A stretch of DNA of 64,000 nt, from assembly GCA_016867395.1 (NCBI GenBank), contig VGJS01000003.1, positions 1 through 64,000 of the forward strand, written 5' to 3'. Below the pieces are notes generated by a model that saw nothing but the letters and a program-made list of their open reading frames with translations, did no database searches and had not been told where the DNA came from. This stretch comes from Candidatus Handelsmanbacteria bacterium. GTDB taxonomy: Bacteria > Latescibacterota > UBA2968 > UBA8231. Positions 16,836 through 25,744 of this stretch are shown one piece after another. Each line of letters starts with the position of its first letter. The stretch's first letter is position 1. The translations under genes and the position numbers were made by a program.

Positions 16836-19800
16836 TCAGTACACCACATGGACTAATTGCACCTGCTCGCTGCTGCCCTGATCGGCGTCGACGCTGATCC
16901 GGCACAGGTAGATCCCCGGGGGCGCCAACTGCCCCACGGCGTTGCGGCCATCCCAGGCGAACTCCAGGGTGCCGACCTTGCCCTGGCCGTCGGCCGTGGC
17001 CCCGGTGACCGCCCGGGCGCTGCCGGCCAGCCGCCCCTGCAGGTCGTAGAAGCTCACCCCCACCGGCCTTTCGGTCAGCACCTTGAGCAGGGTGAAGCGC
17101 ACCCGGACCTCGTCGTTGACCCCGTCGCCGTTGGGCGTGAACACCCGGTCAAGTGCCACGTCGTGGACCAGTTGGTCCTCCAGGGGCCGCAGACTGACCT
17201 GCACGGTGTTGCTGCTTACCAGTTCGCTGGCGTCCTGGTTGTCCACGTCCACCCGCTGAAAGATGGCGTCGGGGCTGGCCGAGGAGCGGATGAAGCTGAG
17301 GAACTCCTCCCCTTCCTTAAGGACCTGGGTCTCGAACTGCACCTCGGCCAAGGCATGGGTGCTGCCCGAGAAGCCGCGGTTGAGCGGGACCGGCAGGCGC
17401 AGATACAGCGAGTCGGTTCCGGCGGGCAGCGAATCCAGCACCTGGCCGGCGGCGTTTTTGAAACGCCCGTCGGCCAGGTCGCGCTGGTAGTAGGAGGAGA
17501 AGGTGGTAGACACCGCCCCGGTGAGGGTGCCGGTGGGGTCCAGGGGCGAAACCGAGGTCGTCACCTGCACTTGGCCCACGCGCACCCCGCGCAGCACCGC
17601 GGCCCTGGGCGCGGTGATCAGCAGTTCGTCGAAGCCCTGGCGCACTTCGCTGTCGGCCGGGTCCGGACCGGCGGCGCGGATGAAATAGGAGAAAAGCTGC
17701 GGCGCCAGGGGGTCGATCTCGATGGGCTGGGCGTAGTCGCTTTGCAGCACCCCGGTCAGGTCTGTCAGCGAGCGATCGGCGCCGGCGGCGTTCAACCTGG
17801 CCACCTCGCCGGCCAGTTCCAGGGAGAGGGGTGGGGCCAGATCCACCCGCAGGGAGCGAATGCGGGCGGTCTTAAAGGGGTCCTCGGAAACGAGGTTGAC
17901 GCGAATCTGCAGGAATTTGCGCGGATTGGGCGAGGTGATCAGGGCCTGGGTGAGGCCGTTGGTGGGCAGGTAGCTTTGGCTCCAGTTGCTCCAGCCCACA
18001 AAGGCCAGGGTGCCCTCCTTGGCGGGCTCTGACTTGGGTTTGCGGCCGGCGCCCAGCTTCTTGCCGTCCTCGTCGGTCTTGCCGTCCCCGTCGTTGTCGA
18101 TAAGGTCGATCTCGTCCTCGTCCACCGAGCCATCCTTGTCGTCGTCGGCGCCGGTGGCGTGGGGGGTCTTGAGCCCAGCCCAGTAGTTCCACACCGCCCA
18201 GCGGAAGACCAGATCGTCGTAGTTTTCCTTGGTGACCTCGCCGCGCTCCTGGTTGCCCTCGATGGTAACCACCTCGTAGTATTTGAAGGTGGAATCGGTC
18301 TGGTCGCTGGTGCGGGTCTGGATCTGCAGCCGCACCTCGGGGTGGTTCTGCAGGGGCTCGATCACCTCCTCGGAGCGGCCGGTGACCGGATCGGTGCGGC
18401 GGATCACCGCGTCCCCTTCCCACAAGATGCGCGGCATGGTCTTGCGGATGAAGTTGCCCCGGCTGTCGGTCAACTGGATCGGCGGCGAGTAGGTCCACAC
18501 GCTTACCGGATACCCCTCGCCGTAAAGCTGCAACTCGCCCAGGGTGGCCAGGGAACCGTACTGACCGGAGGAGCTGCCGGTAATGTCGATGTCGCGCAGC
18601 ATGACGTAGCGGACCTTGCGCAGCGGGAAGTTCTCGTTGACGATGCGGGCCACCGGGTTGTGGTTGTCCAGCTGGTTCTCGCTGACGATGTTGTCCCAGT
18701 CAAGGCCGTTCTCCAGTTGCGGGAAATCCTCGCGGCTCTCCATGGTGATGGGTTTGAGCAGGGTGCCGTCGGAAACGAGGATGAAGTGGCCGAGGAAGGC
18801 ACCGCTGTGGCTCTGGTTGATGCGCTTGTCCACCAGGAACAGGTTGTCCACCCAGAACACCGCCCCTAGGTCGAACCAAGCCGTGCCCTTGAGATAGATG
18901 GGGGACCAGGTATTGGCCTGCCACTCGGAGTCGTAGACCCCGTCGGTGGCCAGGTTGGGTGCGCCCAGGCCGCCGTGTTCAAAGGAGGAGCCGGCCCGCT
19001 GCTCGGGCCGCAGGGCGTAGTTATCGCCCTTGGCCCAGACCTGGATCTCGGCCACCCTGGGCACCTCGCGGGTGTAATAGAGGATGGAGCCCTGCTTCTC
19101 GGGGGGCAGGGAGAGGTAGCGCTCCCGGGCAGTCAGGCCATTGAGTTCGTCCTCGATCTCCACCAGGAAACCACCGGCGGTCTGACGCTGGTATACCAGG
19201 GCCCCGCGCTGCTCGGGGGACAGGCCCTCGTACACGGCGCGGGCCGAATCCCCGGCGCCGATGAAGGTCTCGCGCCACAGATCGCTGTCGGTAAAGGTCA
19301 GCCTGACGTAATGCACCGGCGAGCCGGAGATGTCGGGGATGCCGTCGAGGTCAAAATCGGCCCGGTCCAGGGGCGTGAGGTGGAAGGTGGATTGCAGATA
19401 CCGCCCCTCAGTGCCCGGCATGGGTACCAGCGCGCCCTGCCCCGCCTGCACCTGGATGGCACCGGCCCCGGTGTTGCCCTGCTGGACGGCAGCGGCCTTG
19501 CCGACCCCCTCCTGCACCGCGGCCTGGCCGATGACGCTGAACTTCAGACTGGTGCCCAGGGGAAAAGGGAAACGCTCCCCCATCGAGGCCCACAAGGTGA
19601 AGGCTTTGCCCGGCTGGCCGAGAAAGGTCTCGGAGTTGCGGCCGGAGGGAAAAATTACCGTGATGCTGTCGGCGTAGATCAGCCGGCCCAGGTCCACAGT
19701 GACCTCCCAGTTGCGCAGGTTATCAACCAAGAAATCCCGGGGATCGCGCAGGCGGGCCTCGTAGTTTGCCGGGGCGGCCGGCTCCCAGTAGGTGCTCAGG

Positions 19801-20162
19801 TCCTCGTCGAGCACCTGGGGAGCCAGGGCGTTGTTGCTCAGGGCGCCGGCCCCGCCGTTCACTATGGCCCCCGCGGCCCGGACCAGATCGGGATAGGAGT
19901 ACCGCTCGGCGTCGGCGGCGGCGTTGATCTTGCGGCGGTAGAAGGTGGGCTGCACCCCCTCGGCGCTCACCCGCATCGCATCCACAACAGCCAGGGGCTG
20001 TTTCAGGCCGTTCACCCGGTCGTTCTGGAACTCCCAGTTTTGCCAGTGGGAGATGCGGTCCACTACGATCGAGTTATTGCTGATCCGGTAGGCGTCGGAC
20101 TGAGCCCCCACAGCCCCGGCGAAAAGGACGCTGGCCAGGAGCATCCCCGCTGTTCTGCCCAT
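16836..20162 (-). CDS. Large surface protein: discoidin-like domains, Ca-binding loop, FlgD-type C-terminal domain
   Basis: ATG 20162 follows AAAGGAG and gives the signal MGRTAGMLLASVLFAGAVGA, cut before QSDAY. Two F5/8C (discoidin)-like segments are seen: residues 115-215 (LDEDLSTYWEP, VTVDLGRLIYADSITV) and about 400-470 (ATDGVYDSEWQ, WFDLGAVFWVDNLFLV). A thrombospondin-3-like acidic loop (DDDKDGSVDEDE, DNDGDGKTDEDG) follows near 690. The C-terminal 100 residues carry TPNGDGVNDEVRV, FYDLQGR, WDGRNAVG and PPGIYLCRI. Discoidin folds bind glycans or lipids and the tail is an export/anchor module, so a role in surface adhesion or polymer binding is likely. It is paralogous to the gene just upstream (20200-22665). 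Confidence 0.8.
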   Translation of the reverse strand: MGRTAGMLLASVLFAGAVGAQSDAYRISNNSIVVDRISHWQNWEFQNDRVNGLKQPLAVVDAMRVSAEGVQPTFYRRKINAAADAERYSYPDLVRAAGAIVNGGAGALSNNALAPQVLDEDLSTYWEPAAPANYEARLRDPRDFLVDNLRNWEVTVDLGRLIYADSITVIFPSGRNSETFLGQPGKAFTLWASMGERFPFPLGTSLKFSVIGQAAVQEGVGKAAAVQQGNTGAGAIQVQAGQGALVPMPGTEGRYLQSTFHLTPLDRADFDLDGIPDISGSPVHYVRLTFTDSDLWRETFIGAGDSARAVYEGLSPEQRGALVYQRQTAGGFLVEIEDELNGLTARERYLSLPPEKQGSILYYTREVPRVAEIQVWAKGDNYALRPEQRAGSSFEHGGLGAPNLATDGVYDSEWQANTWSPIYLKGTAWFDLGAVFWVDNLFLVDKRINQSHSGAFLGHFILVSDGTLLKPITMESREDFPQLENGLDWDNIVSENQLDNHNPVARIVNENFPLRKVRYVMLRDIDITGSSSGQYGSLATLGELQLYGEGYPVSVWTYSPPIQLTDSRGNFIRKTMPRILWEGDAVIRRTDPVTGRSEEVIEPLQNHPEVRLQIQTRTSDQTDSTFKYYEVVTIEGNQERGEVTKENYDDLVFRWAVWNYWAGLKTPHATGADDDKDGSVDEDEIDLIDNDGDGKTDEDGKKLGAGRKPKSEPAKEGTLAFVGWSNWSQSYLPTNGLTQALITSPNPRKFLQIRVNLVSEDPFKTARIRSLRVDLAPPLSLELAGEVARLNAAGADRSLTDLTGVLQSDYAQPIEIDPLAPQLFSYFIRAAGPDPADSEVRQGFDELLITAPRAAVLRGVRVGQVQVTTSVSPLDPTGTLTGAVSTTFSSYYQRDLADGRFKNAAGQVLDSLPAGTDSLYLRLPVPLNRGFSGSTHALAEVQFETQVLKEGEEFLSFIRSSASPDAIFQRVDVDNQDASELVSSNTVQVSLRPLEDQLVHDVALDRVFTPNGDGVNDEVRVRFTLLKVLTERPVGVSFYDLQGRLAGSARAVTGATADGQGKVGTLEFAWDGRNAVGQLAPPGIYLCRISVDADQGSSEQVQLVHVVY

Positions 20163-20199
20163 CGTCGGCACTCCTTTGCTGAAAGACAAGCTCACCTGC

Positions 20200-22665
20200 T
20201 CAATACGCCACGGAAACCAAGCGCACCAGCGCGGACTTGTCCGCGTCGGCGTCCACCGAAACCCGAATCAGGTAGAGCCCCGGGGCCACCAACCCGCCTT
20301 TCTCGTCCCGGCCGTCCCAGTCAAAGAAGTACCCGCCCGAGACTGCCTGCTGCTCGATGCGCCGCAGCAGGCGCCCCCCCAGGTCGAAAACCTCGAAAAC
20401 GATGGGGCGGGGCGCGGTCAGGCGGCGCACGTCGAAGGAAAGTCGCATCTGGTCGTTGACCCGGTCGCCGTTGGGCGTGAAGGGATTGGGTCCCACCTCG
20501 AACCTGGTGACCAGCTCCCCGCTCTGGGCGGAGATGTCGGCGATGACCGACAGGCCGTTGCCATCCTCGAGCTGGTCGGTCTGAAGGAAGTCGATCACGT
20601 CCCGGCCCTCCAGCGCCTGGGGCAGGAAGAAAGCCAGGGTGTCGGTGCCGGCCTCGCCCAGGGCAATGATGCCATTGTCGGTGAAGATCCGGGGGCCCAA
20701 CTCCAGGGAATCGAGCAGGGCATTGGCCCGGAAATTGGTGCGGAAGTCGATCACCCGCCCCCGAAAGCGCACCTTAACCATCACCTCGCTGCCCTGCTGC
20801 GGCCCCAGGGTGGGGAAGGCCAGCACGAACTGCCGATCCTCGGTATGCACCTGCTGGAACTGGCCGGGGCCGGGGGCAGTCTCGGCGCGCAGCAACTCCT
20901 GGACCTGGCCGCCGCCCAGGTCGAGTTGCACCCCTTCGACCCTTTCGACTCGGGTGGGGGTGAAGACCTGCAGGCGGTTGAAACCCTTGTTGTCCGGCTG
21001 GAGCACGGCCTTGAGGGCCAGGACGAAGAGGGTATCCTGGCCGGCGATGACGTTGGCCGCCGGGGCGATCTCGCCGTAGAGCTGGGTGATGGTCTGGGGG
21101 GCAGAGTACTCGAAGCGCAGGTTGCGGATCCCCGTGGCCGCGTCGGGATCGTCGCTGGCAAAATCCACCTGGATCTGAAAGAAGGGCCGGCCCCCAGGGG
21201 ACTTGATAAAGCCGCCGTTCTGCACCGGCTGGGCCCCGCTCCAGAAGATCAAGTCCGGCTCCACGGTGGAGCGCTCGTTGCCGGGCAGGCCCTGGTACTC
21301 GGCGCGGGTGAGGCGCACGGCCTCGCGCTCGGCGTCGGAGAGGGCGCTGAAGATCTCGCGCACCTCCAAGTTGAAATTCGGGTCGTTAATGCTAACCTGC
21401 TGGCCGAAGGTTTTGGAGGCCGGCCGGTGGTCCACTACCGGCACCACCCCCTTCTTCCATTCGACGGGCACCCCGAAATCGTTGAGGCGGAACATCACGT
21501 CGGGTTCCTGGTTGGTCCCGGTCCGTAGCCGCACCAGCGCCCGCGACTTGGCCGGGTCGCCGATCTTCTCCTCGTCCCAGAAGATGCGGCCCAGGGTGGC
21601 CGAGGGCAGGGGCAGGGGCTTGGAAGCATAGGTGGCCTCGGGCAGGAAGCCGTCGCCGTAGAACTCGATCTCCGCCAGGTCGTAGTCGAGAGCGGTGCGG
21701 AAGTCGAGACGCGAGAAGCGCATCTTCTTGGGCGGGTCAAAAAACACCGACACCGTGTCGTCGAGGTTCACGGGCTCGCTCTGTTCGACCACGAAGGTGG
21801 GCAGGATCTGGGACATGCGCTCAAATCGGGGGAAGCCGATCTGACCCACGGTGGGGTCGTCGATGTTGAGCCCGGCGATGTGTTTCTCGCTGCCCTCCGT
21901 CCCCGAGAGCAGGGTGTAGGCCGAGACCCTGGGCAGCCCTGGGGTGGGATAGAAGCGCACCAGGCGCACCGGGAAGTAGCGGCCCAGGTCCATATACAAG
22001 ATCCAGGTCTGCTGCACGTCCTGCCCCACCTTGTCAATGCGCTCAAAGTGGGTGGCGGGGTTGTTGTCGAAAAGGGTCTGCATGAACCCCTGGGCCCGGT
22101 CGTAGGTCATGGCCCGCTCCCAAATGACCTGCCAGGTGATGGTGAGGCCTTTGTTAAACTTGTCGGCCACCGGGGGCAAGGGATGGGCCTCGGCCACGTT
22201 GATCATGGCCGGCAATTCGGTGAGGCCGGCCTGGCGCAGCAACTGGACCTGGGCCAACTGGCGGGGGAAGCCGCTCCACCGGGGGATGAGCACCTGGCCG
22301 GCGGCAACCGTAGTGCCGTCCTCCAAGAGCACCTCGTTCAGGGCCACGATGTCCTTCTGGGCGACGCGGCGGGAAAAGGCGAAGAGCACGGAATCTTCGG
22401 CGGCGCTGAGGGTGGAGTCGGCGCGACCGGCGGGGATCACGGGCACCGCCACCTGCGCGACCGGGTAAAGGGGCAGAATCCCGTCGCTGAAGCGCTCGGC
22501 GTCGATGGATTCGAGGTAACGGAAGACCGAAAGGGGACCCACCTGCGCGCCGCGCCAGGTGAGGCCCTGTCCGGGCAGCGAGAAGGTGGAGAGTTCGGCG
22601 CTCGCCGGGCCCTGAGTCAGGGACACCAGCGCCAGTGCAACCATGCAGCGGATCCCGGACCTCAT
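20200..22665 (-). CDS. Surface protein with discoidin-like domain and FlgD-type C-terminal domain
   Basis: ATG 22665 with GGGGAG upstream is preferred; GTG 22674 is a possible alternative. The 821-residue product has a signal peptide (CMVALALVSLTQGPASA, cut before ELSTF). A discoidin-like segment (residues 195-260: DNNPATHFERID, LYMDLGRYFPVRLVRFYP) and a second strand-rich segment with DFRTALDYDLAEIEFYG follow. The tail has TPNGDRVNDQMRL, FDLGGR, WDGRDEKGG and APGLYLIRV. Architecture and sequence parallel the larger protein encoded 37 nt downstream. A strong hairpin at 22757-22786 separates it from the CBM9-like gene upstream, so its expression may be lower than that gene's. Confidence 0.8.
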   Translation of the reverse strand: MRSGIRCMVALALVSLTQGPASAELSTFSLPGQGLTWRGAQVGPLSVFRYLESIDAERFSDGILPLYPVAQVAVPVIPAGRADSTLSAAEDSVLFAFSRRVAQKDIVALNEVLLEDGTTVAAGQVLIPRWSGFPRQLAQVQLLRQAGLTELPAMINVAEAHPLPPVADKFNKGLTITWQVIWERAMTYDRAQGFMQTLFDNNPATHFERIDKVGQDVQQTWILYMDLGRYFPVRLVRFYPTPGLPRVSAYTLLSGTEGSEKHIAGLNIDDPTVGQIGFPRFERMSQILPTFVVEQSEPVNLDDTVSVFFDPPKKMRFSRLDFRTALDYDLAEIEFYGDGFLPEATYASKPLPLPSATLGRIFWDEEKIGDPAKSRALVRLRTGTNQEPDVMFRLNDFGVPVEWKKGVVPVVDHRPASKTFGQQVSINDPNFNLEVREIFSALSDAEREAVRLTRAEYQGLPGNERSTVEPDLIFWSGAQPVQNGGFIKSPGGRPFFQIQVDFASDDPDAATGIRNLRFEYSAPQTITQLYGEIAPAANVIAGQDTLFVLALKAVLQPDNKGFNRLQVFTPTRVERVEGVQLDLGGGQVQELLRAETAPGPGQFQQVHTEDRQFVLAFPTLGPQQGSEVMVKVRFRGRVIDFRTNFRANALLDSLELGPRIFTDNGIIALGEAGTDTLAFFLPQALEGRDVIDFLQTDQLEDGNGLSVIADISAQSGELVTRFEVGPNPFTPNGDRVNDQMRLSFDVRRLTAPRPIVFEVFDLGGRLLRRIEQQAVSGGYFFDWDGRDEKGGLVAPGLYLIRVSVDADADKSALVRLVSVAY

Positions 22666-22756
22666 GGATTTCACTCCCCGGCTAATCGGTCCCCTCCACC
22701 CGGTGAAGAGAGGCATGGTGCGCGCAGTGAGGAGAAAGATGCGGCGGAAAGAAGCC

Positions 22757-22786
22757 GGAGAGAGGGGGCCGTGGCCCCCTCTCTCC
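22757..22786 (-). terminator. Perfect GC-rich hairpin downstream of the CBM9-like gene
   Basis: GGAGAGAGGGGGCC and its exact complement are separated by GT, giving 14-bp arms. On the minus strand it is followed only by GGCTTCTTTCC, a poor U-tract, so it may act as a partial terminator or mRNA-stabilising stem between the CBM9-like gene and the surface genes. Confidence 0.6.
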
Positions 22787-22817
22787 TTGGTCTCATCCTA
22801 ACAAGGCCGAAGCCGTA

Positions 22818-23714
22818 TTACTTGTCGAAGGAAGCCTTGACGCGACCCCAGCTCTCGCTCTCGACCGCGGTGGCGCCGCCGCCACCGACCAGACGGCCGT
22901 CGGCAAACCGCTCGGCGTACCGCCAGGTGGCGGCCTGACCCGTGAGGGTGTGGAAGGCGCGGTATTCACGGGGGGCGGTGTCGAAGTCGGGACAGGAGAT
23001 CTGGAAGCCGATGGTCTTGCCGGAAAACAGCTTAGAGGCCTTGCTGTCGCCGGGGCTGTTCCAGATCAGGTCGTCGAAGGGAGTGACGTAGAACTCCATG
23101 ACCGAGGTGGTGGGACCTTGGCCTGAGGAGCCGCCGCCGCCGTCGGCATAGGGCAGGGCATTGACCCAGTCGGCGCCGGCGCCCAGGTAGCCAACCTTGC
23201 GGCCGTCCGGGGAGTCAGCGATGGCGACGAACTGCTGAGCGGTGCGGTTGTTGTTGAGCTTCTTCTCGTCGTCGGTCCAGTTGGCATCGGCAGAACCGGT
23301 GTAGTCGCCGCCGGTGTGGTCGCCGTCCAGCATGAACTCGATGGCGTCGTAGCTCCACAGGTCGCCCAGGTTGCCGCCCGGATAGGTATTGATGTACACG
23401 TTGTCCACCCGCTCCATGGCCATGTACACAACACCGGCCTTGCCGTTCCAGCCCAGCCAGATGCGGTAGTCCATATCGGCCGGATCGTACTGGGCGCCTT
23501 CGCCCACGGTCGGATCGGCGTAGAAGTCGGTGGCCACCAGCGAAGGATCGCCAACCACGTCTTCCCAGTCGGAGACACTTGCATCCCTCAGGTCGAGGCT
23601 GCTACGATCGCCGTCGGCGATCTCGAAGATCAGGTAAATCTTGTCGCCAATGTGGGCGCTCGCGCCCGTGGCGAGGCCAAGAGCCATGGCCATGGCGAGA
23701 AGAGCACGCTTCAT
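22818..23714 (-). CDS. Secreted CBM9/DOMON-like carbohydrate-binding protein
   Basis: ATG 23714 follows AGGAGG at ideal spacing; the N-terminus is a signal peptide (MKRALLAMAMALGLATGASA, cut before HIGDK). The 298-residue protein has the strand pattern of CBM9-type sugar-binding domains: DKIYLIFEIADGD, MDYRIWLGWNGKAGVVYMAMERVDN and SYDAIEFMLDGDHTGGDY, followed by PREYRAFHTL. No catalytic motif is seen. A separate leader, palindrome and upstream promoter plus a hairpin immediately after the gene suggest high, independent expression. Comparable single-domain proteins are common in Latescibacterota-like and Poribacteria-like genomes. Sugar binding is inferred from the fold pattern. Confidence 0.75.
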   Translation of the reverse strand: MKRALLAMAMALGLATGASAHIGDKIYLIFEIADGDRSSLDLRDASVSDWEDVVGDPSLVATDFYADPTVGEGAQYDPADMDYRIWLGWNGKAGVVYMAMERVDNVYINTYPGGNLGDLWSYDAIEFMLDGDHTGGDYTGSADANWTDDEKKLNNNRTAQQFVAIADSPDGRKVGYLGAGADWVNALPYADGGGGSSGQGPTTSVMEFYVTPFDDLIWNSPGDSKASKLFSGKTIGFQISCPDFDTAPREYRAFHTLTGQAATWRYAERFADGRLVGGGGATAVESESWGRVKASFDK

Positions 23715-23743
23715 TCCGTTCCTCCTGTGGTTTAAATGACACT

Positions 23744-23765
23744 CCATCTGGGATCCTCCAGATGG
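23744..23765 (-). promoter_or_regulatory. Inverted repeat in the leader of the CBM9-like gene
   Basis: CCATCTGG and CCAGATGG flank six bases in the 5' leader, about 30 nt before the start codon. It could be an operator or a leader stem. The purine-rich GGAGGATC lies in its loop side on the transcript. Confidence 0.45.
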
Positions 23766-23909
23766 CATGAAAAATCAACAACTTAAGCCTATACTGCCAC
23801 TGCGCCCGCATCACCTCCTTTCGGTCACTGCCAGATTTCGGCCGACCATCGCTCCGAAACCTTGCGCCACCTCGGGCAGGGTGGCAGCCTTCTATCGACG
23901 ATTCCACAC

Positions 23910-23936
23910 ATTAAAACATTGTGAATTTCCTGTCAA
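23910..23936 (-). promoter_or_regulatory. Putative promoter of the CBM9-like gene
   Basis: Read on the minus strand, TTGACA (23931-23936) is followed after 15 bp by TTTAAT (23910-23915) in a markedly AT-rich stretch (about 23900-24000). A second TTGACA-like box lies near 23985. The spacing is short, so the exact -10 is uncertain; a leader of about 190 nt is implied. Confidence 0.4.
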
Positions 23937-23994
23937 GAAAAATTTAGACCCCTTTCATGAGGTAATCTTGCGTCGGCGCGTTTCTGTCAAAAAT

Positions 23995-24888
23995 TTACTG
24001 ATCCCCTTCCCTTGGCCGGTTTTCGGCCGGCGCGGCAGGGGGGGGCCCCTCCACTTCCTCGGGGTAGAAGCGCACCAGCTTGAGGTTGTGCATGCCGGTG
24101 GCAAAAAGCCCGCCCCCGTCCAGTTCCCCGGTGATGGCGGCCCCCACCCTGGCCTCGTAGATCCGGTCGGTTTCCCCCCCCAGGCGCACCGTGCTGGCGT
24201 CCACGGTTCCCTGGAGGGTCTTGCCCGACCACAGGGTCAGGATGATGGCCCGGAACTCTACCCCTGGATCGCGCTGCTCGGTGAACTCGATGCGGGAGAT
24301 CTTGGCCAGGTCGATGGCGCGCTCTTTGCGCCCCTGGGTGAAATCCAGGCGGAACTGGCCCCGGTAGCGCAGCCGGTTGACCTCGAAACGCCGGCCCTCC
24401 AGGTCCACCACGGTGGCCTTCAGCCGGGGCTCCTTGGCCGGGGGCAGGGAGTCAGAATGGTCGAAGACCACCTCGCTCACGTCGCTTAGCAGGATGAAGA
24501 AAGGCCCCAGGGCGGTGACCCCGCTAAGACGGTTGGACACCTGGCCGCTCCCCAGGGCGTCCTGGTGGGGGGAGATGCCCGACCCGCCGGTGAAGATCGT
24601 ACCCTTTTCAGTGGCCCCGTTGCGCCAGGTCAGGATGAGCCGCGCCTCCTCGTCCTCGCGCTCCCCCTCCAGCCGCAGGCGGGCCACGTCGGCCAGTTGG
24701 GCCGTGCGCGGCTGTTCATCGACGAAATATTCGATCTCGGTGCGGCCCTGGTAGCTGAGCTTGCTCACCTGGTGCTGGTTCCCCATGCGATCGACGATGG
24801 TCGCGCGCAAGGGGGAGTCCGCCGCCCAGACCGCCGCCGCCCAAAACACCAACGCTGCGCTGCTGCGCAAACCCGCCGTGGACTGCAT
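23995..24888 (-). CDS. Secreted protein with two copies of a beta-rich unit
   Basis: ATG 24888 is preceded by AGGGGATAG and starts a signal peptide (SSAALVFWAAAVWA, cut before ADSPL). The 297-residue protein contains an internal duplication. Unit 1 (about residues 27-115) runs LRATIVDRMGNQHQVSKL, a YQGRTEIEY strand and ARLILTWRNGATEKGTI. Unit 2 (about 160-255) runs LKATVVDLEGRRFEVNRL, YRGQFRLDF and AIILTLWSGKTLQGTV. No enzyme motif is seen. The gene starts 12 nt after the lipoprotein gene at 24901-25599 and is probably cotranscribed with it. The duplicated unit is not a family I can name. Confidence 0.75.
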   Translation of the reverse strand: MQSTAGLRSSAALVFWAAAVWAADSPLRATIVDRMGNQHQVSKLSYQGRTEIEYFVDEQPRTAQLADVARLRLEGEREDEEARLILTWRNGATEKGTIFTGGSGISPHQDALGSGQVSNRLSGVTALGPFFILLSDVSEVVFDHSDSLPPAKEPRLKATVVDLEGRRFEVNRLRYRGQFRLDFTQGRKERAIDLAKISRIEFTEQRDPGVEFRAIILTLWSGKTLQGTVDASTVRLGGETDRIYEARVGAAITGELDGGGLFATGMHNLKLVRFYPEEVEGPPPAAPAENRPREGDQ

Positions 24889-24900
24889 GGCTATCCCCTG

Positions 24901-25599
24901 TTATTGCTGGCCGCCGCCTGCGCCTGGGTCCGCGCCGGACCCGGGCTGGTCCTGGGCGGCGCCGAGATTGATGTTGAGCGGGGTAATCCGGCCGCGGACC
25001 ACCTCCACCGGCCGGATCTCGTCCAGCCCTGCCTGTAGATTCTCCATTCTTATCTTATAGACACCTTCGGGGACGATAAAGTGCCGCACCTCGCTGGAGG
25101 TCATCCCCCGCCCAAGGATCGAGCGCATGTTGTAGTCCATGATCAGAAAGGGCACCTGGCTGCCGAACTGATCGCCGCCCGAAAAGATGACCTGGAAGCG
25201 GCCCACCGGCACGGGCACGTACCCCTCCACCCCCATCTTCACCTCCACCCCCTTCAGCTCGATATTTTTCTTGATGTCGGTGTTCACCACCACCGTGTAG
25301 GTGCCCGGCGGCAGGTCCACCGCCAGACCGAACTCCGGGCTGCTGCTCTCGTAGGCCCCCGGCGAGCTGGCCGACATGCGCGGGGCCGCCTCGTACACGG
25401 TCTCCTCGGTTTCCTCGTCGAGCACGTAGAAATTGAGCTGGTTGATGCCGGCGGCGTCGAGGATGAGCCGGCCCTTGCCTTCCGGTATGGGCGGGGGCAG
25501 GTACTGGCTGCCCCCACCCGTCGTGGCGGCGCACCCGGCCCCCAGCATCCAGATCAGCCCCCAGCCCGCCAGCCCCAAAAACAGTCTGCTTCCGCGCAC
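24901..25599 (-). CDS. Hypothetical lipoprotein with PEGA-like beta domain
   Basis: GTG 25599 is chosen because AAGGAG lies upstream and the resulting N-terminus is a lipoprotein signal (LAGWGLIWMLGAGC, Cys23). A longer frame reaching 25728 lacks a ribosome site. The 232-residue product has a Gly-rich linker, then strands including DLPPGTYTVVVNTDIKKNIE, typical of PEGA or carboxypeptidase-regulatory-like sandwiches, and later VPEGVYKIRMENLQAG. The end is low-complexity Gly/Gln. It leads a two-gene unit with the duplicated secreted protein. A promoter candidate lies at the edge of the decayed IS66 element. Confidence 0.72.
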   Translation of the reverse strand: MRGSRLFLGLAGWGLIWMLGAGCAATTGGGSQYLPPPIPEGKGRLILDAAGINQLNFYVLDEETEETVYEAAPRMSASSPGAYESSSPEFGLAVDLPPGTYTVVVNTDIKKNIELKGVEVKMGVEGYVPVPVGRFQVIFSGGDQFGSQVPFLIMDYNMRSILGRGMTSSEVRHFIVPEGVYKIRMENLQAGLDEIRPVEVVRGRITPLNINLGAAQDQPGSGADPGAGGGQQ

Positions 25600-25717
25600 A
25601 GGCGATTTCTCCTTTTTGGAACAGGCCCGCCCAGGGGGCCGGCACCGCGCCGGAAGCCCCACCAGTAGCGCCTGTTCGGCAGATATTCTCATCGGGCAAA
25701 CAGTGTGGTTTCCATAA

Positions 25718-25744
25718 GTTATACGCAATACGTTACCGGGTCAA
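25718..25744 (-). promoter_or_regulatory. Possible hybrid promoter at the IS edge
   Basis: On the minus strand TTGACC (25739-25744), within the candidate inverted repeat of the IS66 relic, is followed after 15 bp by TATAAC (25718-25723) in flanking DNA. It points at the lipoprotein gene that starts at 25599. Spacing is shorter than the usual 17 bp. Confidence 0.35.
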
